The notes under the pieces were generated by a model that searched no databases, was not told the DNA's origin, and saw only the letters and a list, made by a program, of their open reading frames with translations. The position numbers and the translations under genes are program-made. Of a DNA stretch of 64,000 nucleotides, positions 35,208 to 43,905 are shown one piece after another (the stretch's first letter is position 1; each line of letters starts with the position of its first letter). The stretch is from Allomuricauda sp. M10 (GTDB taxonomy: Bacteria > Bacteroidota > Bacteroidia > Flavobacteriales > Flavobacteriaceae), in the NCBI RefSeq assembly GCF_020782875.1, contig NZ_JAJGBN010000003.1, positions 413,716 to 477,715 on the forward strand, written 5' to 3'.

Positions 35208-35906
35208 TTATTCAAACGTAAAGTTGATGAAAATGCCACGGGTACGCATGGCGTTGATGTTGCCCGTCCAAGGACTGTTGGGGTCGTTATCGGGAACAAG
35301 TTCGTTGGTCAACGCGAACACGCCGCGAATGGATGGCGTAAATTTGAAGTACTCGGTATATAAATCGATTCCGAAACCCAGTTCGTAACCGTACACATTT
35401 TTCTTCATCCGGAACTCGCCACTGCTGTTATCGTCCAAACTGTCTTCCTTGCTGCCCAAGTTGATGGCCGCATACACCCCACCTTCAATAAAAGGTTTCC
35501 AGTTGCCAATCCTACGGGTACTGGCCTTCAATAATAACGGAAAACGAATGTATGTGGATCGTACTTCGCGTATGGCATCAGCCTCTGTGGTAAATCCTGG
35601 GAAGCCCAAAGTTCTTGCCGTATATAACAACCCGGGCTCAAAGCGGGTGTCCAAAAATTCATTGATATTAAGCTCCCCGATCAAACCCACATTAAAACCA
35701 ATGCTTTTGTCGACCAAGATGTCCTTGCCAATATCATTTTTGTACTCAAACTGAAAATCATATTGGTTGAAACCGAGGTAATAACCCCAGTTCAATAGTC
35801 GCTTGTCCTCATTCTGAAGATTGAGTATGGGTTCTTTGCCAAATTGCGCAATGGACTTAGGGCCTGTCAATACCAAGAGCCCAAATAGGATGAGGATGTT
35901 TTTCAT
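35208..35906 (-). CDS. porT: Outer-membrane beta-barrel protein, PorT-like (type IX secretion)
   Basis: A protein of about 232 residues starting at MKNILILFGLLVLTG (35906), a signal peptide; an upstream start at 35927 would overlap ubiE. The mature part is an eight-stranded-barrel-like protein with paired aromatic and Gly residues (NWGYYLGFNQYDFQF, RFEPGLLYTARTLGFPG) and a C-terminal Phe-containing strand. Size, pattern and the place directly after ubiE fit PorT, a component of type IX secretion and gliding. An unrelated porin-family barrel is the alternative. Confidence 0.78.
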   Translation of the reverse strand: MKNILILFGLLVLTGPKSIAQFGKEPILNLQNEDKRLLNWGYYLGFNQYDFQFEYKNDIGKDILVDKSIGFNVGLIGELNINEFLDTRFEPGLLYTARTLGFPGFTTEADAIREVRSTYIRFPLLLKASTRRIGNWKPFIEGGVYAAINLGSKEDSLDDNSSGEFRMKKNVYGYELGFGIDLYTEYFKFTPSIRGVFALTNELVPDNDPNSPWTGNINAMRTRGIFINFTFE

Positions 35907-35910
35907 TAAT

Positions 35911-36639
35911 CTACTTTGTGGCGACATAGATGGTGGCTACACCCAATGTCTGGGGTTTGTTCTCTATTCCTATAAACCCAATTTTGTCCAAAATATTGTT
36001 GAAGGCTTTTCCATGAGGGAAAACAGATGCCGATTCACTCAAATATTGATACGCAGATCGGTCTTTGGAAAAGATTTTACCTATAGTTGGCATGATGTAT
36101 TTGGTATAGATGCGATACCCTTGCTTTACGGGTGTTTTGGTTGGTACGGAAGTTTCCAGAACGAGTAGGTGTCCACCAGGTTTCAATACCCTTCGGATTT
36201 CATCCAGACCTTTTTCCAGATTTTCAAAATTACGGACGCCGAATGCCACGGTCACGGCATCGAAGGTGTTGTCGTCAAAAGGAAGGTTTTCACTATCACC
36301 AACCACCATTTCAATAGTATCCTGAAGATTTTTTTTGGAGACTTTTACCTTTCCAACCTCAAGCATTCCGGGAGATAGATCAAGTCCGACTATTTTTTTT
36401 GCTCCCGTTTGAGCAAGGGCAATGGCAAGGTCGCCGGTTCCGGTTGCAATATCCAAGATGTTTTGGGGATGTTCTTCTTTGAGGAAGGCCACAATCCGTT
36501 TTCTCCATTTCACATCGGTACCGAAAGAAATTACCCTATTTAGGCCATCATAACTGCCCGAAATATTATCGAACATTTGTTTAACCTGTTCCTTCTTTCC
36601 AAGTTCCGATTCCTTGTAGGGCAATACTTTTTTAGACAT
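35911..36639 (-). CDS. ubiE: Demethylmenaquinone methyltransferase
   Basis: A 242-residue SAM-dependent methyltransferase (UbiE/MenG). The start is at [16 protein letters not shown] (36639); the frame is open to 36690 but that extension is not family-like. Hallmarks are [19 protein letters not shown], the SAM motif [15 protein letters not shown] and the [15 protein letters not shown] segment. It makes menaquinone from demethylmenaquinone, the quinone used by the hydrogenase, SQR-like enzyme and NQR in this window. porT follows 4 bases later. Confidence 0.96.
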   Translation of the reverse strand: MSKKVLPYKESELGKKEQVKQMFDNISGSYDGLNRVISFGTDVKWRKRIVAFLKEEHPQNILDIATGTGDLAIALAQTGAKKIVGLDLSPGMLEVGKVKVSKKNLQDTIEMVVGDSENLPFDDNTFDAVTVAFGVRNFENLEKGLDEIRRVLKPGGHLLVLETSVPTKTPVKQGYRIYTKYIMPTIGKIFSKDRSAYQYLSESASVFPHGKAFNNILDKIGFIGIENKPQTLGVATIYVATK

Positions 36640-36835
36640 CTTTACAATTTGGTCGCAAATATACAACTTAGCAATATGGAAGGCAGACAAAAATATTTGT
36701 GTAATTTTGCCCCTTAAGTGGCTGATCCATTCCGTATTTGGTTAAGAGTATGTCACTTAGACTACGTTTACTATTCTATTATTCATTTGTGTGGTACCAA
36801 TTGGACTTATTTAGGAACACATCTTATTTTATTCA

Positions 36836-38185
36836 ATGAAGATCATTATTGCTGGAGCTGGTGAGGTAGGGTTTCATTTGGCAAAACTATTGTCCTATGA
36901 ATCCCAGGATATAACATTGATCGATACGGACAAGGAAAAATTGTCCTATGCCGATAACCATTTGGATATACGGGTACTCCGGGGAGATGCCACTTCCATA
37001 CAGGTATTGAACGATGCCCAGGTAGATGGGTCTGATCTGGTGATCGGGGTGACGGCTTCGGAGACCACTAACCTGACCCTTTGTTTATTGGCCAAGCAAT
37101 TGGGCTGTAAAAGGACCATGGCGCGGATTTCGAATACCGAGTTTATGGATAACCGAGAGGTCATCAAGTTTGAGCAACTGGGTATTGATGAATTGATCTC
37201 ACCAGAACGGTTGGCCGCCATGGAGATTCAGCTCATGCTGAACCAGTCGGCTTTTAACGACACCTACGAGTTTGAAAGCGGTTTGTTGACCATGTTCGGG
37301 GTAATTCTCCCCAAGACAGCTCCCTTTGTGGGCAAAATGGTAAAAGAGGCCGCCCGCATTTTTCCGGAACTTCATTTTATGCCCATTGCCTTGCAGCGCA
37401 TGGGAACCCAATATACCTTGATTCCCCGTGGGGATACCGTTTTCAAGGAAGGAGATCAGGTCTATTTCATTACTTCCGATAAAGGGGTGGAAGAGCTCTA
37501 CAAGCTCACGGGAATGCAAAAACAAGAGATTAAGAACGTTATGATCTTGGGAGGTAGTAAGGTTGGATTTAAAACGGCCCGCGACCTGTGTGGTAAAAAA
37601 TTCAATGTAAAATTGATCGAGAAGAGTAAGGAAAAGGCCTTTGATATTGCCGATGAACTGCCACATGCTTTGGTTATCAATGGGGATGGACGAAATGTGG
37701 AGCTCTTGGATGAAGAAAGTTTGGATTCTATGGATGCCTTTATTGCAGTGACGGGGAATTCGGAAACCAATATCATGTCCTGTTTGGTGGCGAAATCCAA
37801 GAAGGTGAAGAAAACCATCGCCTTGGTGGAGAACATGGATTATTTTCAGTTGTCGCATTCCATTGGGGTGGATACCCTTATCAATAAAAAGCTACTTGCT
37901 GCAAACAGTATTTTTAGATACATCAGAAAAGGGGAGGTGTTGGCCCTGACCCGCTTGAACAACCTGAATGCCGAAATTCTGGAATTTGAGGTGAAAGCTA
38001 CATCCTTGGTGAACGGTGAGATTATCCGAGAACTCAATTTCCCTCGCGAAGCAAGTATCGGCGGGGTCATCAGAAATGGGGAAGGCATCATTGCCTTGGG
38101 TGATTTTAGAATTATGCAAGGGGATAAAGTGGTGGTTTGTTGCCTGCCCAAGGCCATTCCCAAGATTGAAAAGTTGTTCCTATAA
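36836..38185 (+). CDS. trkA: Trk potassium-uptake regulatory subunit TrkA
   Basis: A 449-residue cytoplasmic protein with two RCK halves, each with an NAD-binding Rossmann motif: IIIAGAGEVGFHLAKLL at the N-terminus and VMILGGSKVGFKTARDL in the middle. TrkA gates the TrkH channel in response to nucleotides. The stop codon shares one base with the trkH start, so the two are translated in tandem. A TAATTTTG box at 36702-36709 is an exact TAnnTTTG match but lies more than 120 bases upstream. Confidence 0.96.
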   Translation: MKIIIAGAGEVGFHLAKLLSYESQDITLIDTDKEKLSYADNHLDIRVLRGDATSIQVLNDAQVDGSDLVIGVTASETTNLTLCLLAKQLGCKRTMARISNTEFMDNREVIKFEQLGIDELISPERLAAMEIQLMLNQSAFNDTYEFESGLLTMFGVILPKTAPFVGKMVKEAARIFPELHFMPIALQRMGTQYTLIPRGDTVFKEGDQVYFITSDKGVEELYKLTGMQKQEIKNVMILGGSKVGFKTARDLCGKKFNVKLIEKSKEKAFDIADELPHALVINGDGRNVELLDEESLDSMDAFIAVTGNSETNIMSCLVAKSKKVKKTIALVENMDYFQLSHSIGVDTLINKKLLAANSIFRYIRKGEVLALTRLNNLNAEILEFEVKATSLVNGEIIRELNFPREASIGGVIRNGEGIIALGDFRIMQGDKVVVCCLPKAIPKIEKLFL

Positions 38186-39675
38186 TGAGGCTCAATACAC
38201 GAATCATCATCCACATCATGGGATTGTTGCTCTTGTGCAACGGTTCCTTTATGCTTTTGGCTGCCTTTGCCAGTGCCATGTACAAGGATGGTGCAACATT
38301 GGACATTTCCCTAGCTGCTATTGTAACCATGTTGTTTGGGATCATGGCCATGTTCTATACCCGAGGCCATAAAAAGGAAGTAAAGCGCAAAGAAGGTTAT
38401 ATTGTGGTGACCTTCGGATGGATTATCATGTCCATTTCGGGAATGTTGCCCTATTTGTTCTCTGGATCCATTCCCAACATAACCGATGCATTTTTTGAAA
38501 CGATTTCAGGCTATACCACCACGGGGGCTTCCATATTGGATGATATTGAGGCTTTGCCCAAGGGTATTTTGCTCTGGCGTAGCTTGACGCATTGGATAGG
38601 AGGGATGGGTATTATCGTTCTGGCCATTGCCATTTTACCGCTTTTGGGGATTGGTGGTATGCAGTTGTTCGCTGCAGAAGCTCCTGGTCCAGGGGGGGAT
38701 AAACTTCACCCCAGGATTACCGACACGGCAAAGCGCCTATGGTTCATCTACTTTGGATATACAGTGTTGGAGACCATTTTATTGAACGTTGCCGGAATGT
38801 CCTTTTTTGATGCCATCAATCATTCGTTGGCAACCATGTCCACAGGCGGATTTTCAACTAAAAATGCCAGTTTGGCCTATTGGAACAACGAACCGATCAT
38901 TCAATATATAGTGATTGTATTCATGTTTTTGGCGGGGAGCAACTTCGTACTCAGTTATTTTGCCTTAACGGGAAAAGTGCAACGGGCACTTCGGGACGAA
39001 GAGTTCAAATACTACTTTGGCTTTGTGGTCGTTTTTTCCATTCTGGCCGCATTGGGTGTTTATTTTAAGGCTGATGTGCCTGTTTCCGATTTTCATCCCA
39101 TGGTTTGGGGGAAAGCGGAAAGTGCTTTTAGGCATACCTTGTTCCAAGTGTTGACGGTAATCACCACCACGGGATTTGTTACGGCTGATTTTACGGGTTG
39201 GACACATTTTTTGACCGTATTCTTTTTTGGGTTGATGTTCCTTGGAGGCTCGGCCGGTTCCACCGCGGGTGGGATCAAGGTGATGCGGCACTTGCTCATC
39301 ATCAAGAACGGGATATTGGAATTCAAACGAACGCTTCACCCCAATGCGGTGATTCCGGTGCGATACAACCAAAAAACGGTTACGGAACATATCGTTTATA
39401 ATGTGGTAGCCTTCTTTGTGCTGTACATGCTTTTGTTTATCATCGGAGCTTTGGTACTTGGCTTCTTGGGGTTGGACTTTGTCTCCGCTGTGGGTGGTTC
39501 GGCTTCTTCCTTGGGAAATGTAGGTCCGGCTTTTGGTAGTTTGAACCCTGTCAGCAATTACAACAGTTTGCCCGATGCAGGGAAATGGTGGTGCGGATTC
39601 TTGATGCTTTTGGGTCGATTGGAATTGTTCACCGTTTTGATTGTCCTGACACCCTACTTCTGGAAAAAGACCTAA
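38185..39675 (+). CDS. trkH: Trk potassium-uptake channel TrkH
   Basis: A 496-residue membrane protein with about 10-12 helices. Selectivity-filter-like segments are seen as SGYTTTGAS, SLATMSTGGFSTKN, TVITTTGFVTADF and SASSLGNVGPAFGS, the four P-loops of the Trk/Ktr family. GGMGIIVLAIAILPLLGIGGMQL is also a conserved stretch. It forms the K+ pore with TrkA, encoded just upstream with a one-base overlap. A terminator hairpin follows. Confidence 0.96.
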   Translation: MRLNTRIIIHIMGLLLLCNGSFMLLAAFASAMYKDGATLDISLAAIVTMLFGIMAMFYTRGHKKEVKRKEGYIVVTFGWIIMSISGMLPYLFSGSIPNITDAFFETISGYTTTGASILDDIEALPKGILLWRSLTHWIGGMGIIVLAIAILPLLGIGGMQLFAAEAPGPGGDKLHPRITDTAKRLWFIYFGYTVLETILLNVAGMSFFDAINHSLATMSTGGFSTKNASLAYWNNEPIIQYIVIVFMFLAGSNFVLSYFALTGKVQRALRDEEFKYYFGFVVVFSILAALGVYFKADVPVSDFHPMVWGKAESAFRHTLFQVLTVITTTGFVTADFTGWTHFLTVFFFGLMFLGGSAGSTAGGIKVMRHLLIIKNGILEFKRTLHPNAVIPVRYNQKTVTEHIVYNVVAFFVLYMLLFIIGALVLGFLGLDFVSAVGGSASSLGNVGPAFGSLNPVSNYNSLPDAGKWWCGFLMLLGRLELFTVLIVLTPYFWKKT

Positions 39676-39679
39676 AACA

Positions 39680-39715
39680 AAAAACCTCCTGAAGTTTTCA
39701 CAACAAGAGGTTTTT
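39680..39715 (+). terminator. Terminator downstream of trkH
   Basis: AAAAACCTC (39680-39688) and GAGGTTTTT (39707-39715) form a 9-bp stem with an 18-base loop and a T-run on the forward strand. It could serve both trkH and the converging aminotransferase gene. Confidence 0.65.
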
Positions 39716-39774
39716 GAATTACTTTTTATTTTAAGTTGTCACCCTTACTGGTTTCAAGGTCGCATAAAAACTTT

Positions 39775-40959
39775 TTAAAGTACCGCCTTTATTTGGGCAA
39801 TGGCGTCTCTCAATTCTTTTTCAGATGCGGCGTAAGAAATACGGATGCAGTTAGGATTACCAAAAGCTTCGCCGGTAACAGTAGCTACATTGGCATGCTC
39901 CAACAAATACAATGCAAAATCCTCGGCACTGTTGATGGTGGTGCCTTTTAACGTTTTTCCGAAGAAGGATGAAATATCTGGGAATACATAAAATGCACCC
40001 TCTGGTACGTTAAGTTTAAATCCTTCGATTTCACCAAGCAAATCCAAAACCAAATCCCTTCTTTTATGGAACTCATCGATCATGAACTGGATTTTGCTCA
40101 ACGGGGCATCCAGTGCGGCGATAACGGCGCGTTGGGCAATGGAGTTGGCGCCACTGGTTACCTGTCCCTGAAGTTTGGTACATCCCTTGGCAATCCATTC
40201 CGGTGCACCGATGTATCCAATACGCCATCCGGTCATGGCAAAAGCTTTGGAAACTCCGTTTACCGTGATGGTCCTATCGTACATACCGTCAATGGCGGCA
40301 ATGCTTACATGGCCACCAACAAAGTTGATGTGCTCATAGATTTCATCGGAAACCACATAAATATCTGGATACTTCTTCAAAACCGCAGCAAGGGCTTCCA
40401 ATTCTTCCTTACCATATACCGAACCACTTGGGTTGCAGGGCGAGCTGAACCAAAGCATACGGGTTTTAGGGGTGATGGCAGCTTCCAATTGTTGAGGTGT
40501 CATTTTAAAATCCGTTTCAATTCCGGTAGGGACTTCAACGGGAACACCATCGGCCAATTTTACGATATCACTATAGCTTACCCAATATGGGGCAGGTAGG
40601 ATCACCTCATCCCCTGGATTCAAACAAACCATGGCCACGTTGAACAACGATTGTTTGGCACCGGTGGACACCACGATTTGGTTCAACCCGTAATCCAAAC
40701 CATTATCTCGTTTGAACTTACCAGAAATGGATTTCTTTAATTCGGCATACCCATCAACAGGGGTATAGGCACTGTAGTTTTCGTCAATGGCCTGTTTGGC
40801 GGCCTCTTTGATAAAATCGGGAATATTGAAGTCGGGTTCCCCCAAACTCAATCCGATAATGTCTTTTCCTTCACTTCGTAGTTCACGAGCTTTGGCAGCC
40901 ATGGCCAAAGTTGCTGACGTGGACATGTTCTTGATCCTGTCAGATAAATGGTTGCTCAT
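39775..40959 (-). CDS. Class I PLP-dependent aminotransferase (aspartate aminotransferase-like)
   Basis: A 394-residue fold-type I aminotransferase. The PLP lysine lies in TVNGVSKAFAMTGWRIGYIG. Other motifs are LSLGEPDFNIPDFI, VSTGAKQSLFNVAM, PCNPSGSVYGKEEL and the C-terminal NCIRISYAAS. The subfamily resembles AspB/AspC enzymes that use aspartate and 2-oxoglutarate, but the substrate is not proven by sequence alone. It is 13 bases after the desaturase gene on the same strand, so the two may be co-transcribed although their functions differ. Confidence 0.93.
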   Translation of the reverse strand: MSNHLSDRIKNMSTSATLAMAAKARELRSEGKDIIGLSLGEPDFNIPDFIKEAAKQAIDENYSAYTPVDGYAELKKSISGKFKRDNGLDYGLNQIVVSTGAKQSLFNVAMVCLNPGDEVILPAPYWVSYSDIVKLADGVPVEVPTGIETDFKMTPQQLEAAITPKTRMLWFSSPCNPSGSVYGKEELEALAAVLKKYPDIYVVSDEIYEHINFVGGHVSIAAIDGMYDRTITVNGVSKAFAMTGWRIGYIGAPEWIAKGCTKLQGQVTSGANSIAQRAVIAALDAPLSKIQFMIDEFHKRRDLVLDLLGEIEGFKLNVPEGAFYVFPDISSFFGKTLKGTTINSAEDFALYLLEHANVATVTGEAFGNPNCIRISYAASEKELRDAIAQIKAVL

Positions 40960-40972
40960 CGATTATGCTATT

Positions 40973-42076
40973 TTACTGGTATTGAAGTGCTGGGTTTTTA
41001 CCCAATTCCTTCAAATGTTTGAAGTGCGAAATTATAGCTTTTCTGGTAGTTTTATACTCGTTGTAGGGCAAATTGAACTCCTTGGCAGTCTGTTTCACAA
41101 TTTTGGAAATTTTTGTGTAATGTATGTGACTGATATTGGGGAAGATATGGTGCTCTACCTGATGGTTCAAACCGCCGGTAAACCAGTTTACGATCTTGTT
41201 TTTGGTGCCAAAATTCACGGTAGTGAACAATTGATGGATCGCCCAAGTGTTTTTCATGTTTCCTTCTGCATCCGGTAGGGGCTGATCGGCATCATCCACA
41301 ATGTGGGCCAATTGGAACACTACGCTCAAAATTACTCCGGCCACATAATGCATGATGAAGAAACCAAGCAATACTTGCCACCAGGCGATATTAGCAAAAA
41401 TCAACGGAAGCACGATCCAAACAGTCAAATAAATGACCTTGGTGATCACCAAGGTGCTCCAGTTCATGACAGGGTTTGGCAATTTTCCATAGCTGAGGTT
41501 ACGCTTCATGTAGCGGTACATCTGTTGGAAATCAGTGGTAAGCGCCCAATTGAAAGTGAGCAACCCGTACAGGAAAATGGAATAATAATGTTGGAATCTG
41601 TGGTGTTTGCGCCATTCTGCATGTTTGGAGAACCTAAGGATCCTTCCGGCTTCCATATCCTCGTCATGCTCATGGATGTTGGTGTAGGTATGGTGCAAAA
41701 CATTATGCTGTACTTGCCAGTTGTATACATTTCCGGCCAAAATATAAATGCTGCTTCCCATGATCTTGTTTACCCATTTCTTGTTGGAATAGGCCCCATG
41801 GTTACCATCGTGCATTACGTTCATGCCCACTCCGGCCATACCCACTCCCATTGTGATGGAAAGCAAAAGATAGCCCCAAAAAGGCAAGTTCAAGGTTAAC
41901 ATTAAAAAATAAGGGGTCAAAAAAATGGCGAACATTACAATCGTCTTCAGGTGAAGTTTCCAGTTGCCTGTTTTTTTGAGGTTGTTTTCGTTGAAGTATT
42001 CGTTTACTCGCTTGTTCAGTGTCCTAAAAAAATTAGCGGAATCGCTTCTCGAAAACCGGACCGTTGTCTTATCCAT
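40973..42076 (-). CDS. Fatty acid desaturase, membrane type
   Basis: A 367-residue di-iron membrane protein. The start is at MDKTTVRFSRSDS (42076), because the longer frame to 42094 would place the promoter box inside the gene. Three histidine boxes are present: HDGNHGAYS, HNVLHHTYTN and HQVEHHIFPNISH. Together with several membrane helices they define acyl-lipid or acyl-CoA desaturases. The HxxHH box preceded by Gln is typical of front-end (delta-5/6-like) and other acyl-lipid desaturases, so regiospecificity is open. The likely role is membrane fluidity. Confidence 0.92.
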   Translation of the reverse strand: MDKTTVRFSRSDSANFFRTLNKRVNEYFNENNLKKTGNWKLHLKTIVMFAIFLTPYFLMLTLNLPFWGYLLLSITMGVGMAGVGMNVMHDGNHGAYSNKKWVNKIMGSSIYILAGNVYNWQVQHNVLHHTYTNIHEHDEDMEAGRILRFSKHAEWRKHHRFQHYYSIFLYGLLTFNWALTTDFQQMYRYMKRNLSYGKLPNPVMNWSTLVITKVIYLTVWIVLPLIFANIAWWQVLLGFFIMHYVAGVILSVVFQLAHIVDDADQPLPDAEGNMKNTWAIHQLFTTVNFGTKNKIVNWFTGGLNHQVEHHIFPNISHIHYTKISKIVKQTAKEFNLPYNEYKTTRKAIISHFKHLKELGKNPALQYQ

Positions 42077-42091
42077 AAAAAAATATTTTTG

Positions 42092-42099
42092 CAAAAATA
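42092..42099 (-). promoter_or_regulatory. Predicted -7 promoter element of the desaturase gene
   Basis: TATTTTTG on the reverse strand is an exact TAnnTTTG match, 16-23 bases upstream of the chosen start codon, implying a very short leader. Confidence 0.35.
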
Positions 42100-42163
42100 A
42101 CCAATTTGACCTTTTAAGGCCACCTCATCTGTGTTAGAACGGTGTTAAGGTCTTTAAAAGTAT

Positions 42164-42171
42164 TAATTTTG
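42164..42171 (+). promoter_or_regulatory. Predicted -7 promoter element of rsmG
   Basis: TAATTTTG is an exact TAnnTTTG match ending 21 bases before the rsmG start codon. A TTA, not TTG, lies 16 bases upstream of it. Confidence 0.35.
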
Positions 42172-42191
42172 TCAATATTAACACTTGAAAG

Positions 42192-42833
42192 ATGAATGCG
42201 GATTTGATCTTCAAATATTTTACGACGCTCACCGAGCAGCAACAACTCCATTTTAAGGGACTGGAGGAGTTGTACCAAGATTGGAACCAGAAGATCAATG
42301 TGGTCAGTAGAAAAGATATTGATGAGCTATATCTAAGGCATGTGCTTCATTCCCTGGGAATTGCAAAGATCCAAACCTTTAATGAAGGTGCCGATATTCT
42401 AGATGTGGGAACGGGTGGGGGCTTTCCTGGTATTCCGTTGGCCATTTTGTTTCCAAACGTAAATTTTACCCTGGTGGATGCCATCGGGAAAAAGATCAAA
42501 GTTGTTCAAGAAGTGATCGATGGGCTACAACTTGAAAATGTGAAGGCCATACATTCCCGTGTTGAAGAAATCCCGGGTCAATTCGATTTTATCGTGAGCA
42601 GAGCCGTTGCTGCTATGCCCACTTTTGTGCATTGGACAAAGGGAAAAATAAAAAAGGATTCCGCGCACGAACGCAAAAATGGGATTCTTTATTTAAAGGG
42701 TGGAGACTTGGAAGAGGAGTTGAAAGATTATACCACCGTTCAGATCTTTGATCTTAAGGATTATTATGAGGAGGATTTTTTCGATACCAAAAAAGTGGTG
42801 TACCTGCCGCAGAAGTTTAAGGACCGGAGTTAA
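42192..42833 (+). CDS. rsmG: 16S rRNA (guanine-N7)-methyltransferase G
   Basis: A 213-residue SAM methyltransferase of the GidB/RsmG family, which methylates G527 of 16S rRNA. Family motifs are NVVSRKDIDELYLRHVLHSL, the SAM loop ILDVGTGGGFPGIPLA and IVSRAVAAMP. The size is normal. It is preceded at 42164 by an exact TAnnTTTG box and followed by a hairpin at 42901. No neighbour on the same strand is close enough to share a message. Loss of this enzyme gives low-level streptomycin resistance in other bacteria. Confidence 0.96.
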   Translation: MNADLIFKYFTTLTEQQQLHFKGLEELYQDWNQKINVVSRKDIDELYLRHVLHSLGIAKIQTFNEGADILDVGTGGGFPGIPLAILFPNVNFTLVDAIGKKIKVVQEVIDGLQLENVKAIHSRVEEIPGQFDFIVSRAVAAMPTFVHWTKGKIKKDSAHERKNGILYLKGGDLEEELKDYTTVQIFDLKDYYEEDFFDTKKVVYLPQKFKDRS

Positions 42834-42900
42834 ATACTGTACATCCTTTTATAAACCAATCTACATTTTCTGGAATAGTCTTTCCCAAATTTCCAGAGAC

Positions 42901-42925
42901 GGTTGTATTTATCAACCATTTTTTT
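42901..42925 (+). terminator. Probable terminator downstream of rsmG
   Basis: GGTTG (42901-42905) and CAACC (42913-42917) make a short 5-bp stem followed by ATTTTTTT. It is 67 bases past the rsmG stop. The rest of the 238-base gap between rsmG and the creatininase-family gene is AT-rich and holds no supported gene. Confidence 0.5.
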
Positions 42926-43071
42926 CCACCAAACATGTTTTCCTGAGCTCATAACGAATTGATTTGATACTGTAAAGCTAAGTGGATTACATTCAAGTAA
43001 CAATTAATTAACGTTAAATTTACAAAAGAATTGTTTGGATTGATGAAAAATTCATCCTGAATCCCTCAATT

Positions 43072-43836
43072 TTACTCGTATAGCTTCGCAATATCGGCTT
43101 CAGAAATATCCATGAAAAGTTTTGCCATTTTTGAGCAAACTCCATCAAAAAACAACTTTCCCTTCTCCGCAGTTGCTTTGGAAGGATTACCTACCCCGGT
43201 ATCTACACTAATTTTGGACCAAGGTCGCTCTGTCCATGCCCATCCTTCGGAAAAGGCCTTTATCTTGTTTTTGAATTCTTTTCCATCTCCCCATTCTGCT
43301 TTGGGCAATACCAATTCTGGAGCCAAATGAAGAATAAGGCTGGTCTCCATTTCATCGGCATGATCACCTGGATTTTCAAAAATGTCCTTTTTTTCAACCA
43401 TTTTAAACCAATTGGTCACGCAAAGGAACATGTTGGGGAATAACAGCCCCAATTCCCGTACCAGTGCTTCCCAATTATTACCGCCATGGCTGTTCAATAT
43501 CATGAACTTGTGTATGCCTTGTCTTTCCAAAACCGTCAGCACGTCCTTCAAAATGGCAAATTGTGTGCTAGGATTCAGGTTCATATCCAAATAGATGTCC
43601 GATTGCCCTGTATTCACCCCAAACGGAATAGTGGGCAGAACAACCACTTTACAACCTTTGTCCCAAGCCAATCGTGCCGATTCTTCAGCGATTTTGGTCG
43701 CTTCGATTACATCTGTGGCGTAAGGTAAATGATAGTTATGGGCTTCGGTGGCGCCCCAAGGCAGAACGGCCAAATCAAACGACTCGTTTTTTAAGTGTTT
43801 CCAATTGGTTTCGGCCAAAATATAGGGTCTGGGCAT
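43072..43836 (-). CDS. Creatininase-family amidohydrolase
   Basis: A 254-residue protein of the creatininase/FAPy-deformylase fold. Metal-site segments are LPWGATEAHNYHLPYATD, LNSHGGNN and HADEMETSLILHLAPE. The family includes creatininase, FAPy deformylase and mycofactocin MftE-like proteins, and its members are Zn- or Mn-dependent amide hydrolases. The reaction in this organism cannot be assigned. There is no signal peptide. It lies after pruA in the opposite direction to rsmG and on the same strand as pruA, separated by a terminator. Confidence 0.88.
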   Translation of the reverse strand: MPRPYILAETNWKHLKNESFDLAVLPWGATEAHNYHLPYATDVIEATKIAEESARLAWDKGCKVVVLPTIPFGVNTGQSDIYLDMNLNPSTQFAILKDVLTVLERQGIHKFMILNSHGGNNWEALVRELGLLFPNMFLCVTNWFKMVEKKDIFENPGDHADEMETSLILHLAPELVLPKAEWGDGKEFKNKIKAFSEGWAWTERPWSKISVDTGVGNPSKATAEKGKLFFDGVCSKMAKLFMDISEADIAKLYE

Positions 43837-43861
43837 GGTGTATTTGTATTTAGGTCAAAAA

Positions 43862-43887
43862 AAAGGCTGCCAATATTGGCAGCCTTT
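43862..43887 (-). terminator. Terminator downstream of pruA
   Basis: A perfect palindrome of two 13-base arms, AAAGGCTGCCAAT and ATTGGCAGCCTTT, is followed on the reverse strand by a T-run. It begins 19 bases after the pruA stop. Confidence 0.92.
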
Positions 43888-43905
43888 AAATTAGGTATTT
43901 CGGAA

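Noticed and set aside
37199..37858. 219-codon reverse frame opposite trkA
   Set aside because: It lies fully within trkA, which has two complete Rossmann motifs; the reverse frame shows low-complexity shadow composition.
42834..43071. Small RNA or tRNA gene in the gap after rsmG
   Set aside because: No cloverleaf, no TPsiC-like motif and no strong promoter; only a short terminator hairpin is seen.
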